This document shows positions 12,101 to 22,500 of a stretch of 64,000 bases of DNA, piece by piece (the first letter of the stretch is position 1; every line of letters starts with the position of its first letter). Below the pieces are notes generated by a model. That model saw nothing but the letters and a program-made list of their open reading frames with translations, was not told the origin of the DNA and ran no database searches. The position numbers were made by a program, and so were the translations under genes. This DNA is from Caenorhabditis elegans. Its lineage: Eukaryota; Nematoda; Chromadorea; Rhabditida; Rhabditidae. The stretch covers positions 14,070,501-14,134,500 of the forward strand of contig NC_003280.10 in assembly GCF_000002985.6 (NCBI RefSeq), read 5' to 3'.

Positions 12101-15100
12101 TAAGTTCCAAATCGTCCGAACCGTTAATCCTCCTTTTAAAAAAACACTAGAATTTAAAAAATTCAAATTTGAAAATTATTCAAATTTTTCCAGGCCGAAT
12201 CGAGGTGATCGGAATGTCCACCCAGAACAAGGTTGACAAAATGGAGGCTCTCCGCAAGAAAATGGAGCAAAAATCGCTCCGATGGATGGGCGGCTACGAT
12301 TGTGCTCGGCAGTGTCAAGTGGACACCAGGCTTTTCGCAAGAATCACCGGAACAATGTTCCTATGGAATGAGCCGAGGGAACGTGTCGAAAAGGGTCAGC
12401 AGATATCGTCGTCAGACTCGAAAATCAACTGTGGCCTGGCGTTGAAATATTCTCGGAGGGATCTATGTGTGGCGGATTATACGGATCGAACGGAGCACAC
12501 GAATCAGCGAGGCGTCACGAATAAAGTGTGGTTTTACACGAATTTGGCGACCCGTCTAGTGTCGGAATATAGGCGAAAGTTCCCGGATGTCTGGAAATAT
12601 TTGGAAACAATCGGGCTTACGCAGCAAGACGATGTCTACTATACAGAGGACATTTGGAGCAATGAAAAGACGCGGGAGAAGCGATTCGGCGAGCTCAGCG
12701 AGTTTCTAGGCGGCCTACCGAGCCTGGAGGCCGAGCAGCTCAAGTGTGGAACAGTTTACGCGGATCGCCAGCTGATTACGGAGATTGAGATGATTCTCGC
12801 GGAGCCTGATGAGAAGAAGCCGGTGATGAATAAGTATATGATGGCGCCTGGTGCACTTTTCCGTTATGAGCTTTACAATGGGAAGGTTCATGCGGATCCG
12901 GCGGCGGATTTTCAGATTTTGGATCGGGTTGCGTTGATGTCGTCGGATACGGTATGAAGTGTGGTGATGGTGGCAGCGAGAAAGCAGGGAAAAAATGAAG
13001 AAATTTGGAGTTTTTCAGAAAAAAAAACAGTTTTTTTAAATTAAAAAATCAAAAAAATTAAAAAAAAAACTGAAATTTTGATTTTTTTTTTCGATGTCAA
13101 AATTTTTGAAAAATCTGGAAATTTTCAGGATTTTTAAGTGTTTTTCAGAAAAAAAAACAGTTTTTTTAAATTAAAAAATCAAAAAAATTAAAAAAAAAAC
13201 TGAAATTTTGATTTTTTTTTTTTCGATGTCAAAATTTTTGAAAAATCTGGAAATTTTCAGGATTTTTAAGTGTTTTTCGGAAAAAAACCGGAAAAATTTA
13301 GATTTTTCGATGATTTTTAGAGAATATCTGAAAAATTTCAATTTTTTCGGTGTTTTTCAGTAAAAAAAACTTTTTTTGGATGAATCTTTTTCGTAAACTC
13401 ATAAATTCAAAAAAATTAGATTTTCAGAATTTTTTTAATTGGAAAATTCAAAATTTCAATAAAATCCAATATTTTCAGATTTTTTCGGTGCTTTTTCCCG
13501 AAAAAAATTGAAAAAAAAAACTGAAATTTTGGTTTTTCCGATTTTTTTTCCAGAAAAAAAACCGAGAAACTACCTTTTTTTTAAAGATTTTTAGATTTTC
13601 TTCTGGAAAATCCAAAATTGGAAAAAAAAATCCAATATTTTCAGCATTTTTAGGTGTTTTTTTCCGAAAAAAAAATTGAAAAACGAACATTCTAGATTTT
13701 TTTTGCTGAAAATTCAAACAAATGTTAAAAAGAAAAATACTACTAATTGTAAGAGGAACTGCCGGAATATTTTTTTTCAGAGAAAAAACAGTTTTTTTTA
13801 TTAAAAAATCAAAAAAATTTAAAAAAAAAACTGAAATTTTGATTTTTTTTTTTTTCAATGTCAAAATTTTGAAAAATCTGGAAATTTTCAGGATTTTTGA
13901 GTGTTTTTCGGAAAAAAAAAACCGGAAAAATTTCAATTTTTTCGGTGTTTTTCATGGTGCGTCCATAGTCTGCGGAAAACGGGAAATTCCCGCGTGCGGA
14001 AGCGTCCATAGTCTGCGGAAAAAAACAAGGAGTTTCTCGCTTTGTTATTGGTCAATTTCAAAATAGTGGGCGTGTTCAACCAATTAGAGGCTGTAAAATT
14101 TTAAGCTGAGCAATGGGAAAACAAGAAACAAGAGCTGATTGGTTGGCCACGCCTACTTTTTTGAATTTTGAGGAAAAAAAAGCGAGGAACTCCGGTTTTT
14201 CCGCAGACTATGGACGCTTCCGCACGCGGGAAATTCCCGTTTTCCGCAGACTATGGACGCACCATCAGTAAAAAAACTTTTTTTGGATGAATCTTTTTCG
14301 TAAACTCATAAATTCAAAAAAATTAGATTTTCAGAATTTTTTTAATTGGAAAATTCAAAATTTCAACAAAATCCAATATTTTCAGATTTTTTCCATTTTT
14401 TTTTCAAACAACTGATATTTTGGTTTTTCCGATTTTTTTCCAGAAAAAAAACCGAGAAACTACCTTTTTTTTTAAAGATTTTTAGATTTTTCTCCTGGAA
14501 AATCCAAAATTGGAAAAAAAAATCCAATATTTTCAACATTTTTAGGTGTTTTTTCCCGAAAAAAAAATTGAAATTTTTTGCTGAATATTAAAAAAAAAAT
14601 TGAAGAATTTCCCTTTTTAACGTCCAAAAATTCCACTGTCTCCATAATTTTTTAGAATTTAAGCAGCAGTTTTTTTAGGGAAAAAAAGTAAAAAGTACAT
14701 AAAAATCTCTGACGTTTTGTTCTAAAAAAAATCGGTAAAATCTGGAATTTTCAAGAAAAATCCTCCCAAATTAACTGGAAAATTAACAACAAAAAAAAAT
14801 TTCAGAAAGTTCCAAAAACGACGCAAGGAACAGTTGTCGGCATTCACGATGACAAAATCGACGTCTTTTTCGATAAACCGTTTGACGGTGGACAAAAAGT
14901 TCGAGGATCGAATGAAGCGGCCGCAATTCGAGTACCTCAAAGTGCACTGCTTAATGTCACTTTCGGAATTGTCCGGAAAAATGTTCAGCACAAGGTGAAA
15001 ATTGGATTTTCATTGGAAAAAATCGATCGAATTTTTCTACTAAAAAAACGCGCAAAAATTTTGATTTTTTGACAATTTTCATCTGAAACCACTACCAACA

Positions 15101-18100
15101 GCAGCAGAACCAGCAGGAGTTAGTAGTGCTGGAAATTCTTGGAAATTTGAGAATTTTGTGGAAAAAAAATATATAGAAAAATTGAATTTTTGACTTTAAA
15201 ATTGCAAGATAAAAAATTTGAAAAAATTCCAATTTTTTGAAAAATGTAAAAAATATGTGCACATTTTTTCAAATTGAATTTTTGTGAAAAATTATGGAAA
15301 TTCCGGATTTTTTCTGGAATTTTGAGGCAGAAATCGATAATTTTGACATTTTTTCCATGAAAAAACCAAAATTTTAATTGGATTTCGTGTGTGAAAAATC
15401 GATATTCAGTCATTTTTTTGTACTAAAAGTAATTTTTGCACGAATTTATGATTGAAAAAATGTGAAAAATCAGGAAATTTCAAGAAAATCCAATTTTCAG
15501 AATTTTTTGTCTGATTTTTTGAAGATTTTTTGTAAATTGCGATCAAACACAAAAATGTAGAAAAATCGAAAAATTGGATTTTTTACAAATTTTCGATTGA
15601 AAAAACGCTGAAAATCGAAAAATGAGGGGAAAAAATTGATAAAATTCTATAATTTTCACAAACTTCCTGCTGAAAAAAATTTAGAAAAGCGGAAAAATTG
15701 ATTTTCAGAGACGGATGTTTCGTCTGAAAAATTTTCCGAAAAAATTTTCTACGAAAAAAATCTAGTTTGGTCTGAAAAATTTCGGAATTTTCTGAAATTT
15801 TCACAACTTTCCGATCGAAAAATGCACAGAAAAATCGATTTTTAGGAGACATTATCCCAAATTTTGGCTAATTTTTTACTGCGAAAAATGTAAAAAATCA
15901 GGAAATTCGAGAAAAAAAAATCGATTTCCAGTATATGTTGGCTGAAAAATTGCTGATTTTCTTCAATTTTCACTAATGAAGAAAATTAAAAAATTCGCAG
16001 AAAAATCGATTTTTTTTTTCAAATTTCGACTGAGGTATGCCTAAAAACCCAAAAATTTTGGATTTTTCTCGAAAAAAAAAACTCAAAATTACCGATTTGT
16101 AACCAATAAAACCCCGAATTTCTTTAATTTATCGCAAATTTTTTTTCTTCAGAAACAAGTGGAAAAAGCTCTGACTGGTGCCTACGTTCCGATGCCGGCG
16201 CAGAAAAATTCGGCGAAAAATGAGCCAGCTCCGTCGACCTCGAGCTCCAACTCCAACAGCACCAACAACAAGAAAAATTCGTCGAAAAAGGAGAAGAATA
16301 AGCAAAAGCCGACAAAAACCGACGAAGAATCACCAGAAGCTCTGACAGATTCGTTGAATAAGCTGCTGAAGATCAAGCCGCCGTCAGCAGAAGCTACGTC
16401 TGGAAAGCAAGTATCACTGATGGAGCTGCTCGGCGGAGGAGGAGCCGCTGGAGCCAAAAAACCTGCTCAAAACGCCAAAACTCTGGCGGAAATTGAGTCG
16501 GATTCGTCTCAATCCGCGTCAAAATCCTCGATTCTCCAGCAGCTCTCGGCGGCTCAGAAGGCTGCTGCTCCGAAGCCGAAAAAAGAGGCTTCACAGAAGA
16601 AGCAGAAGCCCCAGGCGGCTCCTCCACAGAAAGTGGAGATTCTGCGGAAACCAACTCCACCGCCGCCGCCGCCGGCGGAGGAGCAGAAGCCAGCTCCAGC
16701 TCCATTCGGAGCTCCAACACCACCGCCACAATTCCCGTTCGGACCCCAGCCGCTACAGTTTGCTCCGCACCCGATGATGATGATGGGGTACCCGATGGGA
16801 ATGCCTATGGGGATGCCTATCGGGGGGCCTCACCACTACCAACAGCAGCAGAACCAGCAGGAGTTAGTAGTGCTGGAAATTCTTGGAAATTTGAGAATTT
16901 TGTGGAAAAAAAAATATATAGAAAAATTGAATTTTTGACTTTAAAATTGCAAGATTTAAAAAATTTGAAAAAATTCCAATTTTTTGAAAAATGTAAAAAA
17001 TATGTGCACATTTTTTCAAATTGAATTTTTGTGAAAAATTATGGAAATTCCGGATTTTTTCTGGAATTTTGAGGCAGAAATCGATAATTTTGACTTTTTT
17101 TTTTTCCATGAAAAAACCAAAATTTTTGGGTTTTTTGACATTTATCTGGTAAAATTTGAAAAAAATGACTGAAAATCGATTTTCTACATTTTTCGATGGG
17201 AAATTTGTGAAAATTGAAGAAAATCAGCGATTTTTTTTTGCGAAAAATGTCTGAAAATCGATTTTTCTGTGAATTTTCCAATTTCGTTTCAAAAATTTTT
17301 ATGGGAAAAATTTTTAATTAAAAAAATCTAGAAAAATTAAAATTTTACGAAATTTCTGAAAAAAAAAAATCAAATTTTCGTTTTTTCTTACAAAATTTGA
17401 ACCAAGAAAACTTCAAGTTATAGTATTATATCAAAACTTTAAAAAAAAATTTTTTAGCTCGTGAAATATCCAGAAATTCAGTCAAAATTCTTTTTTTGCT
17501 CAAAAAACATTTTTTAAATTTTTTTCCAGTTTATAAAATATCCTGACGTTCAAAAAAATGTATGGAATTGATTTTTTCGAATTTTCGTAAAAAATTCATA
17601 ATTTTACATAAAAATCCAAAAAAAATTGTTCTATTGGAATTTTTTGATAAATTTAAAAAAAACCAACGAAAAATCGGAAAAAATGAATTTTTCGGCTTTT
17701 TCAGAAAAAAAATCGGAAAAATTGAATTATTTCCTACGTTTTCAAAAAAAACGAAAATTTTTTAATTTTTCGACGTTTTCAGAGAAAAACGAAAATTTCC
17801 AGTTTGAAAAAAAAAGTGGTTAAAAAAAAAATAAAATTTGAACTAGAAAAAGTTAAAATTAAAATAGACTTTGCAATTTCAAACATTTTGAAATTCGTAA
17901 TTTTATAAATTAAAAAAAAAATCAACGAAAAATCGGAAAAAATGAATTTTTTCGGCTTTTTCAGAAAAAAAAATCGGAAAAATTGAATTATTTCCTACGT
18001 TTTCAAAAAAAACGAAAATTTTTTAATTTTTCGACGTTTTCAGCTCAAAAAAATTTTTATCAATTTTTTCCAATTTATAATTTTTTTGTTCTTCCAGAAA

Positions 18101-18392
18101 ACGAGCCAACCACCCAACGCTAACCGACTTCAAGCCGTCGGCAGTTCACCGCCGTCAAAATTGTCATCAACGTCCGTCGAATCAGCCGCCAAAAGTGACA
18201 ATGATCACAAAACGAACATCATCACCGACTCCTCCAGAAAAAGAAGAAGATGCTGCTCCGAGAGCCCTCCCTAGCTCACCGCCACCACCATCAAAATCCG
18301 CCGCCGAGGAAAAGACGACGACGAAAAAACCGCGTAAAAAGAAGCAATCGCGGCTCGGAAGCAATTTCAGCAATCCGACGGCTTCATCTTAA
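155..18392 (+). CDS. xrn-1: 5'-3' exoribonuclease XRN1 (5' end outside window)
   Basis: Cytoplasmic 5'-to-3' exoribonuclease that degrades decapped mRNA. Exons: 155-362, 2399-2707, 4180-4686, 7079-7984, 9288-9719, 10505-10658, 12194-12951, 14806-14994, 16153-16862, 18098-18392; all joins keep frame and give 1488 residues in the window, so roughly 100 N-terminal residues are missing. Exons 1-3 carry the nuclease signatures [21 protein letters not shown] (metal-binding glutamates), [10 protein letters not shown] and [10 protein letters not shown] (metal-binding aspartates). Exon 4 holds [25 protein letters not shown] and [15 protein letters not shown], typical of XRN1. Residues coded near 4500-4686 form an acidic linker. 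Exon 8 matches the SH3-like/D1 region; exons 9-10 are low-complexity Ala/Pro/Gln/Lys, ending in a basic [11 protein letters not shown] tail. The last exon is read in the frame set by donor 16862/16863 (gttagt); another frame stops at about 18274. Introns are unusually repeat-rich. Confidence 0.96.
363..2398. repeat. xrn-1 intron filled with inverted copies of an AT-rich unit
   Basis: The unit at about 390-650 (GCTCAAAAATCAATTTT, then TTGCTGTGAAAATTG, then GGAGCTCAGATTTGCTC) recurs in the opposite orientation at about 1665-1840, 1990-2065 and 2085-2330. A separate inverted pair lies at 1159-1232 and 1462-1535 (GCGAATTAATTTTTCCTTC arms). The transcript could fold into long hairpins. No coding potential was recognised. 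Confidence 0.7.
3414..3985. mobile_element. MITE-like element with about 39-bp terminal inverted repeats and 9-bp target duplication
   Basis: Left end GGCCTTCATTCCGAGATGAC is repeated in reverse complement at the right end (3945-3985). The terminal repeats stay identical for about 39 bp to GGTGGCAAA, then diverge but remain related (GATACACCCCAGTTTGTC). CAGAAATTT flanks both sides (3405-3413 and 3986-3994). A 9-bp duplication is typical of Mutator-like elements. The interior has repeated GAAGGATCAGA(A/C)CATCAG blocks and no transposase, so it is a non-autonomous copy in an xrn-1 intron. Confidence 0.75.
4790..7065. repeat. Array of GGTGGCCTAGAAA / TTTCTAGGCCACC repeats in xrn-1 intron
   Basis: Dozens of copies of GGTGGCCTAGAAA alternate with the reverse complement TTTCTAGGCCACC, separated by 10-40 nt of AT-rich spacer. 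Larger units are duplicated, for example the block at about 5880-6060 and again at about 6290-6470. Neighbouring copies can pair into a chain of hairpins. The same family fills ALG3 introns at 59.3-62.2 kb. Confidence 0.92.
8030..9215. repeat. GCCGATTTGCCGGAAATTT tandem repeat in xrn-1 intron
   Basis: Degenerate units of about 35-40 nt of the form TTCCGGCAA-TTGCCGATTTGCCGGAAATTT fill most of the intron between 7985 and 9287. Long reading frames here on both strands are repeat translations. Shorter blocks of the family occur at about 24600-24870, 27690-27870, 32560-32955, 52110-52260 and 54040-54490. Confidence 0.9.
9720..10504 (+). other. xrn-1 intron, AT-rich
   Basis: Homopolymer-rich A/T sequence between a gtgaat donor and a TTTTTTTGCAG acceptor. 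No gene, inverted repeat or tandem unit was recognised. Confidence 0.6.
11575..12140. mobile_element. Palindromic foldback element bounded by TTTAAA
   Basis: Left arm starts TTTAAAGGAGGACTAACGG and the right arm ends CCGTTAATCCTCCTTTTAAA. Arms of about 260 nt are near-perfect inverted copies (for example GACGATAATTCC against GGAATTATCGTC), with a short central spacer near 11855. No coding capacity. It resembles the palindromic TTTAAA-targeting repeats described in worms; that family assignment is from memory. It lies in an xrn-1 intron. Confidence 0.85.
13010..14400. repeat. Duplicated AT-rich blocks in xrn-1 intron
   Basis: A block of about 130 nt (CAGTTTTTTTAAATTAAAAA through GGATTTTTAAGTGTTTTTC) is tandemly repeated at about 13011 and 13140. 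It recurs with its downstream flank at about 13785-14390, including GGATGAATCTTTTTCG at about 13378 and about 14285. The last copy is interrupted by the insertion at 13955-14264. Confidence 0.8.
13955..14264. mobile_element. 310-bp MITE with TCA target duplication
   Basis: Terminal inverted repeat TGGTGCGTCCATAGTCTG at the left, its complement ending GGACGCACCA at the right, with TCA on both sides (13952-13954 and 14265-14267). Inside each end sits a second inverted block with GCGTCCATAGTCTGCGG and GGGAAATTCCCG. No reading frame. The paralogous uninserted sequence GTGTTTTTCAGTAAAA at about 13351-13366 shows the pre-insertion state with a single TCA. Confidence 0.88.
15088..15375 (+). repeat. 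Copy of the xrn-1 penultimate exon end and its donor, inside the preceding intron
   Basis: This stretch matches about 16832-17126: the last about 31 coding bases of the exon ending at 16862 (Gln-rich, CAGCAGCAGAACCAGCAG), its gttagt donor and about 255 nt of intron. The 16.8-kb copy is continuous with coding sequence, so this one is taken as the duplicate. Confidence 0.85.
17657..18043 (+). repeat. Two about 125-nt direct repeats before the last xrn-1 exon
   Basis: About 17657-17781 and 17919-18043 are near identical (AACGAAAAATCGGAAAAA to TTTTCGACGTTTTCAG). Both end in an acceptor-like TTTTCAG. The real exon uses a later CTTCCAG at 18097. Confidence 0.75.
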
Positions 18393-19574
18393 AAACGCTC
18401 CTCTAAAACATTTATTTCTATCACACGCACATTTTTTTTTATTACATTTAACACTATTCCAGATTATTCGTTAAGTTCTACTCAAAATCCCAAAAAAATA
18501 GAAAATTATGAAAAAAAAATTTCGATTTTTTCAGTGTTTTTCAGGAAAACCCCTGAAAAGTTTATTATTTTTTGATTTTTTTTGTGAAAAAATTGAAATT
18601 TTTTCAATTTTCTCTAAATAATTGAGAATTTTACTTTTTTTTTTCTGAAAAAACCCCTAAAAATCGAAATTTTATAGATTATTCTGAAGAAAAAGTTTTC
18701 TTTTTTTCCATTTTTCAAAAAATCGCCGAAAAAATCAATAATTTTACGATTTTTTTTTCAAAACCCCTGAAAAAGTTGAAAATTTTCCAATTTTTTCTGA
18801 AAAACATTGCAAGAATCTGAAATTTGTACGATTTTTTTTTTCTAAAAATTGAAAATTTTCCAGTTTTTCTGAACAAATCGAATTTTTTTCGATTTTCTCT
18901 GAAAAACCCTGAAAATTTGAAATTTTTACGATTTTTCTCTGAAAAAATCTGAAAAATCGATAATTTTACAATTTTCCTGAAAAAAAAATTTTCCGATTTT
19001 TTTTCTGAAAAACCTTGAAAATTTTCAAATTTTTCCGATTTTTTTTCTGAAAAACCTTGAAAATTTTCAAATTTTTCCGATTTTTTTTCTGAAAAACCCT
19101 GAAAAATGTGAAAACTTGCACATTTTTCTATATGAACATCTGTTTTTTCACCACCAATTTTTCCAAATTTCCCTCCTCTTCAAAATTTGTTTTCCGTGTA
19201 TCATTGAAATCTTGTCCCTCCTCTCCCTTTTCCCCCTGTCCCACACACTGGCTGGCTCCGTGAATCGATTGTTTCCCACCAAATTTTTCTGTAAGATTTT
19301 CTTTTCTTTTTTTTTGTTCGACAATTGCCACATTATTCCACGTATCATTTATCATCTTATTGAAGTTATTTATTTTATTTTTCGAATTCTTTTTTTGGAA
19401 AACATCAAAAATAGCAAAAGAAAAACGAAAAAAGTCGCAATGAGAGCTGCGACCTATCAGCAGCTCTGATTGGTTGAAAAGTGGGCGGAGCAAATCGCTG
19501 ATTGGTCGCAGCTCTTATTTTGGAGTATTTCAATCGAAATTCGTCGGCAACGATGGATGATCTTCGGCGGGCTC
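18393..19574. other. Convergent intergenic region, xrn-1 to collagen
   Basis: Holds the two 3' untranslated regions. About 18480-19110 consists of degenerate CGATTTTTTTTCTGAAAAACC-like units. A short inverted pair GAGCTGCGACC / GGTCGCAGCTC lies at about 19443-19514. No gene recognised. Confidence 0.6.
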
Positions 19575-22500
19575 CTAATCAGGCTCCATCGATTTTTCGA
19601 GCACCTCCGCCAACAACTGACCCTCCCGATCCATCTGGTCCGTGACCGGGTACCCCACCACCGTCGTTGGGTACTCGGTCACCGGGTACCCAACAGTGGT
19701 CGGGGTATCCATTGGATACTCGGACGAGGTCATCGTGATCTCCATGTACTCGGACTCCTCGGCCGACGATGATGAGGTGGTCTTGTAGCTCGGAGCTTCA
19801 GCTTTCACGAAGTAGCGATAAATTGAGGTGGTCGGCTCGGCGGTGACATACTCGGTGCTTGTTTCCGTCGGTGGGTAGTAATAGGCTTCAGTAGTAGGCT
19901 GATAGGCGTCTGGGGGCATTGTAGGCGCCGGGGGATACGGTTTTTTCGGTGGCTGCCGACGTTCGGGGCACTTGCATTGTCCGACGTATGTGTCGTCGCG
20001 GGTTCCTGGATCTCCGGGCTGGAAAATATCGATTATTGAATGCTTTCGGTTGTGTGCGGTGGGGCGTGTTTGCGTTTGCGTGTTCACAAGAATTTTCGAA
20101 AATTAAAAAATTCACGGATTTCTGGCTTCCCTCATAAATTGAAATGGAAGAGTTTAGGCCGAACTATGTCATTTTGGCTCGGCCATATCTGGGGTAGACT
20201 TACGGCGTGTTGCGTGTCGCGTCGCGACTCGATTTTAGTTGTAAAACTAAATGCATTTTTCCGTGTGGAGTACACGACTTTCCCACGCGTTGTCCGGCGG
20301 GCGATTGTCAATGGAGCGCGAAAAATGCAGTGAGAAAGGTCAGAACCCCGTGAAAATTCCTCGTGAATCCACGGGGTTCTGGCCTTCCTCAATGAACTTT
20401 TCGCGCTCCATTGACAATTGCCCGCGTGGGAAAGTCGTGTACTCGACACGGACAAATACATTTAGTTTTACAACTAAAATCGAGCCGCGACGCAACACGC
20501 AACGCGCCGTAAATCTACCCCAGATATGGCGGAGCCAGAATGGCCTAGTTTGGCCTAAACTCTTCCATTTCAATTTATGAGGGAAGCCAGAAATCCGTGA
20601 ATTTTCGAATTTTTAACGAAAATTCTTGTGAACAGGGACTCACCAATCCAGGAGCCCCCGGTGGTCCAGGGATCCCGTGCACTCCAGGCGCTCCGGATCC
20701 TCCAACAATCCCCGGTGGTCCTCCTTCATGTATATTACCGCGTTCCCCACTGTCCCCGGGTGGCCCAACAGGGCCCGGTGGCCCTGGCGGCCCAGGGAAG
20801 TTCCTATAGCTCTTGGCGTTTTCTCCACGTTGTCCCGGCCACCCGCCGGCTCCGGGTTCTCCGTCGTATCCGGCTTCTCCTTCGGGACCACTTGGCCCGG
20901 GGAATCCCTCGTAGCCGTCGAGACCCGGGTTCCCGTTGTTCCCCTTACCGCCCTTGTTTCCCGGGATTCCAGGATCCCCCTCGACACCTCGGGGCCCGAT
21001 CGGGCACTTTACACATCCCAGAATGATCACTAGATCCGCGGCAAGTAGTTCCCATTCTGTACCATTTCCACCGTCAGTTCCATCAGCAGCGTCTTCTCCT
21101 GGAAGGCCTGGGACCCCTGGAGATCCCGGCGGGCCACGGGGACACGGATTCCCATAGCATTTGCGGTCGGTGTCGGCTGAAATTTTGGTTTTTATCGGCC
21201 ACGCCTACAAAATGGTTATCCTATTTTCTCTACTTCCAGCACGGGGTTCTGGCCTTCAGTGAATTTTTCGCGCTCCATTGACAAACTCCCGCCGGACAAC
21301 GCGTGGGAAAATCGTGTACTCCACACAAATACATTTAGTTTTACAACTAAAATCGAGCCGCGACGCGACACGCAACGCGCCGTAAATCTACCCCAGATAT
21401 GGCCGATCCAAAATGGCCTAGTTCGGCCTAAACTCTTCCATTTCAATTTATGAGGGAAGCAAGAAATCCGTGTTTCAGGTTGCGGAAAATTTTTCCGAAA
21501 TTGCAAAGAATTTTAAGCTCCGTCCACTAAATGGTTGGTCTCGATATGCTCCGCCCATTTTCTGAGAAATGTTTTTTGCGGGAAATTCAAATTTTCTCAG
21601 AGAAAACATTTTTTGGCGGGGATTTCAAATTTTCTAAAAAAAAGTAATTTTTGCGGGAAATTCAAATTTTCTCAGAGAAAACATTTTGGCGGGGAATTCA
21701 AATTTACCACATTTTTAAAGATTTCAAAACTACATGAATTTCTTAAACCACGCCCACAAAATGGACACTTCTCAATAAACTCCGCCCAAAAAAAAATGGA
21801 TATGATCTCAGTTTCGCGCCAAAAAATGTATACTTTTCAGAATGCATGCGCATTTTAGGCCACGCCCATAAAATGGACACTTCTCAATAAACTCCGCCCA
21901 AAAAAAAATGGATATGATCTCAGTTTCGCGCCAAAAAATGTATACTTTTCAGAATGCATGCGCATTTTAGGCCACGCCCATAAAATGGACACTTCTCAAT
22001 AAACTCCGTCCAAAAAAAAATGGATATGATCTCAGTTTCGCGCCAAAAAATGTATACTTTTCAGAATGCATGCGCATTTTAGGCCACGCCCATAAAATGG
22101 ACACTTCTCAATAAACTCCGCCCAAAAAAATGGATATGATCTCAGTTTCGCGCCAAAACCGTATTATTTTTCAGAAGTACATGCTCATTTTAGGCCATGT
22201 CCATAAAATGGATATGATCTCAGTTTCGCGCCAAAAAATGTATACTTTTCAGAATGCATGCGCATTTTAGGCCACGCCCATAAAATGGATATGATCTCAG
22301 TTTTGCGCCAAAAACCGTATTATTTTTCAGAAGTACATGCTCATTTTAGACCACGCCCATAAAATGGATATGATCTCAGTTTCGCGCCAAAAACCGTATT
22401 ATTTTTCAGAAGTACATGCTCATTTTAGACCACGCCCATAAAATGGATATGATCTCAGTGTCGCGCCAAAAACCGTATTATTTTTCAGAAGTACATGCTC

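Noticed and set aside
18086..18274. Alternative frame of the last xrn-1 exon ending at 18274
   Set aside because: The donor phase at 16862 requires the other frame, which also gives the basic [11 protein letters not shown] ending expected for the protein.
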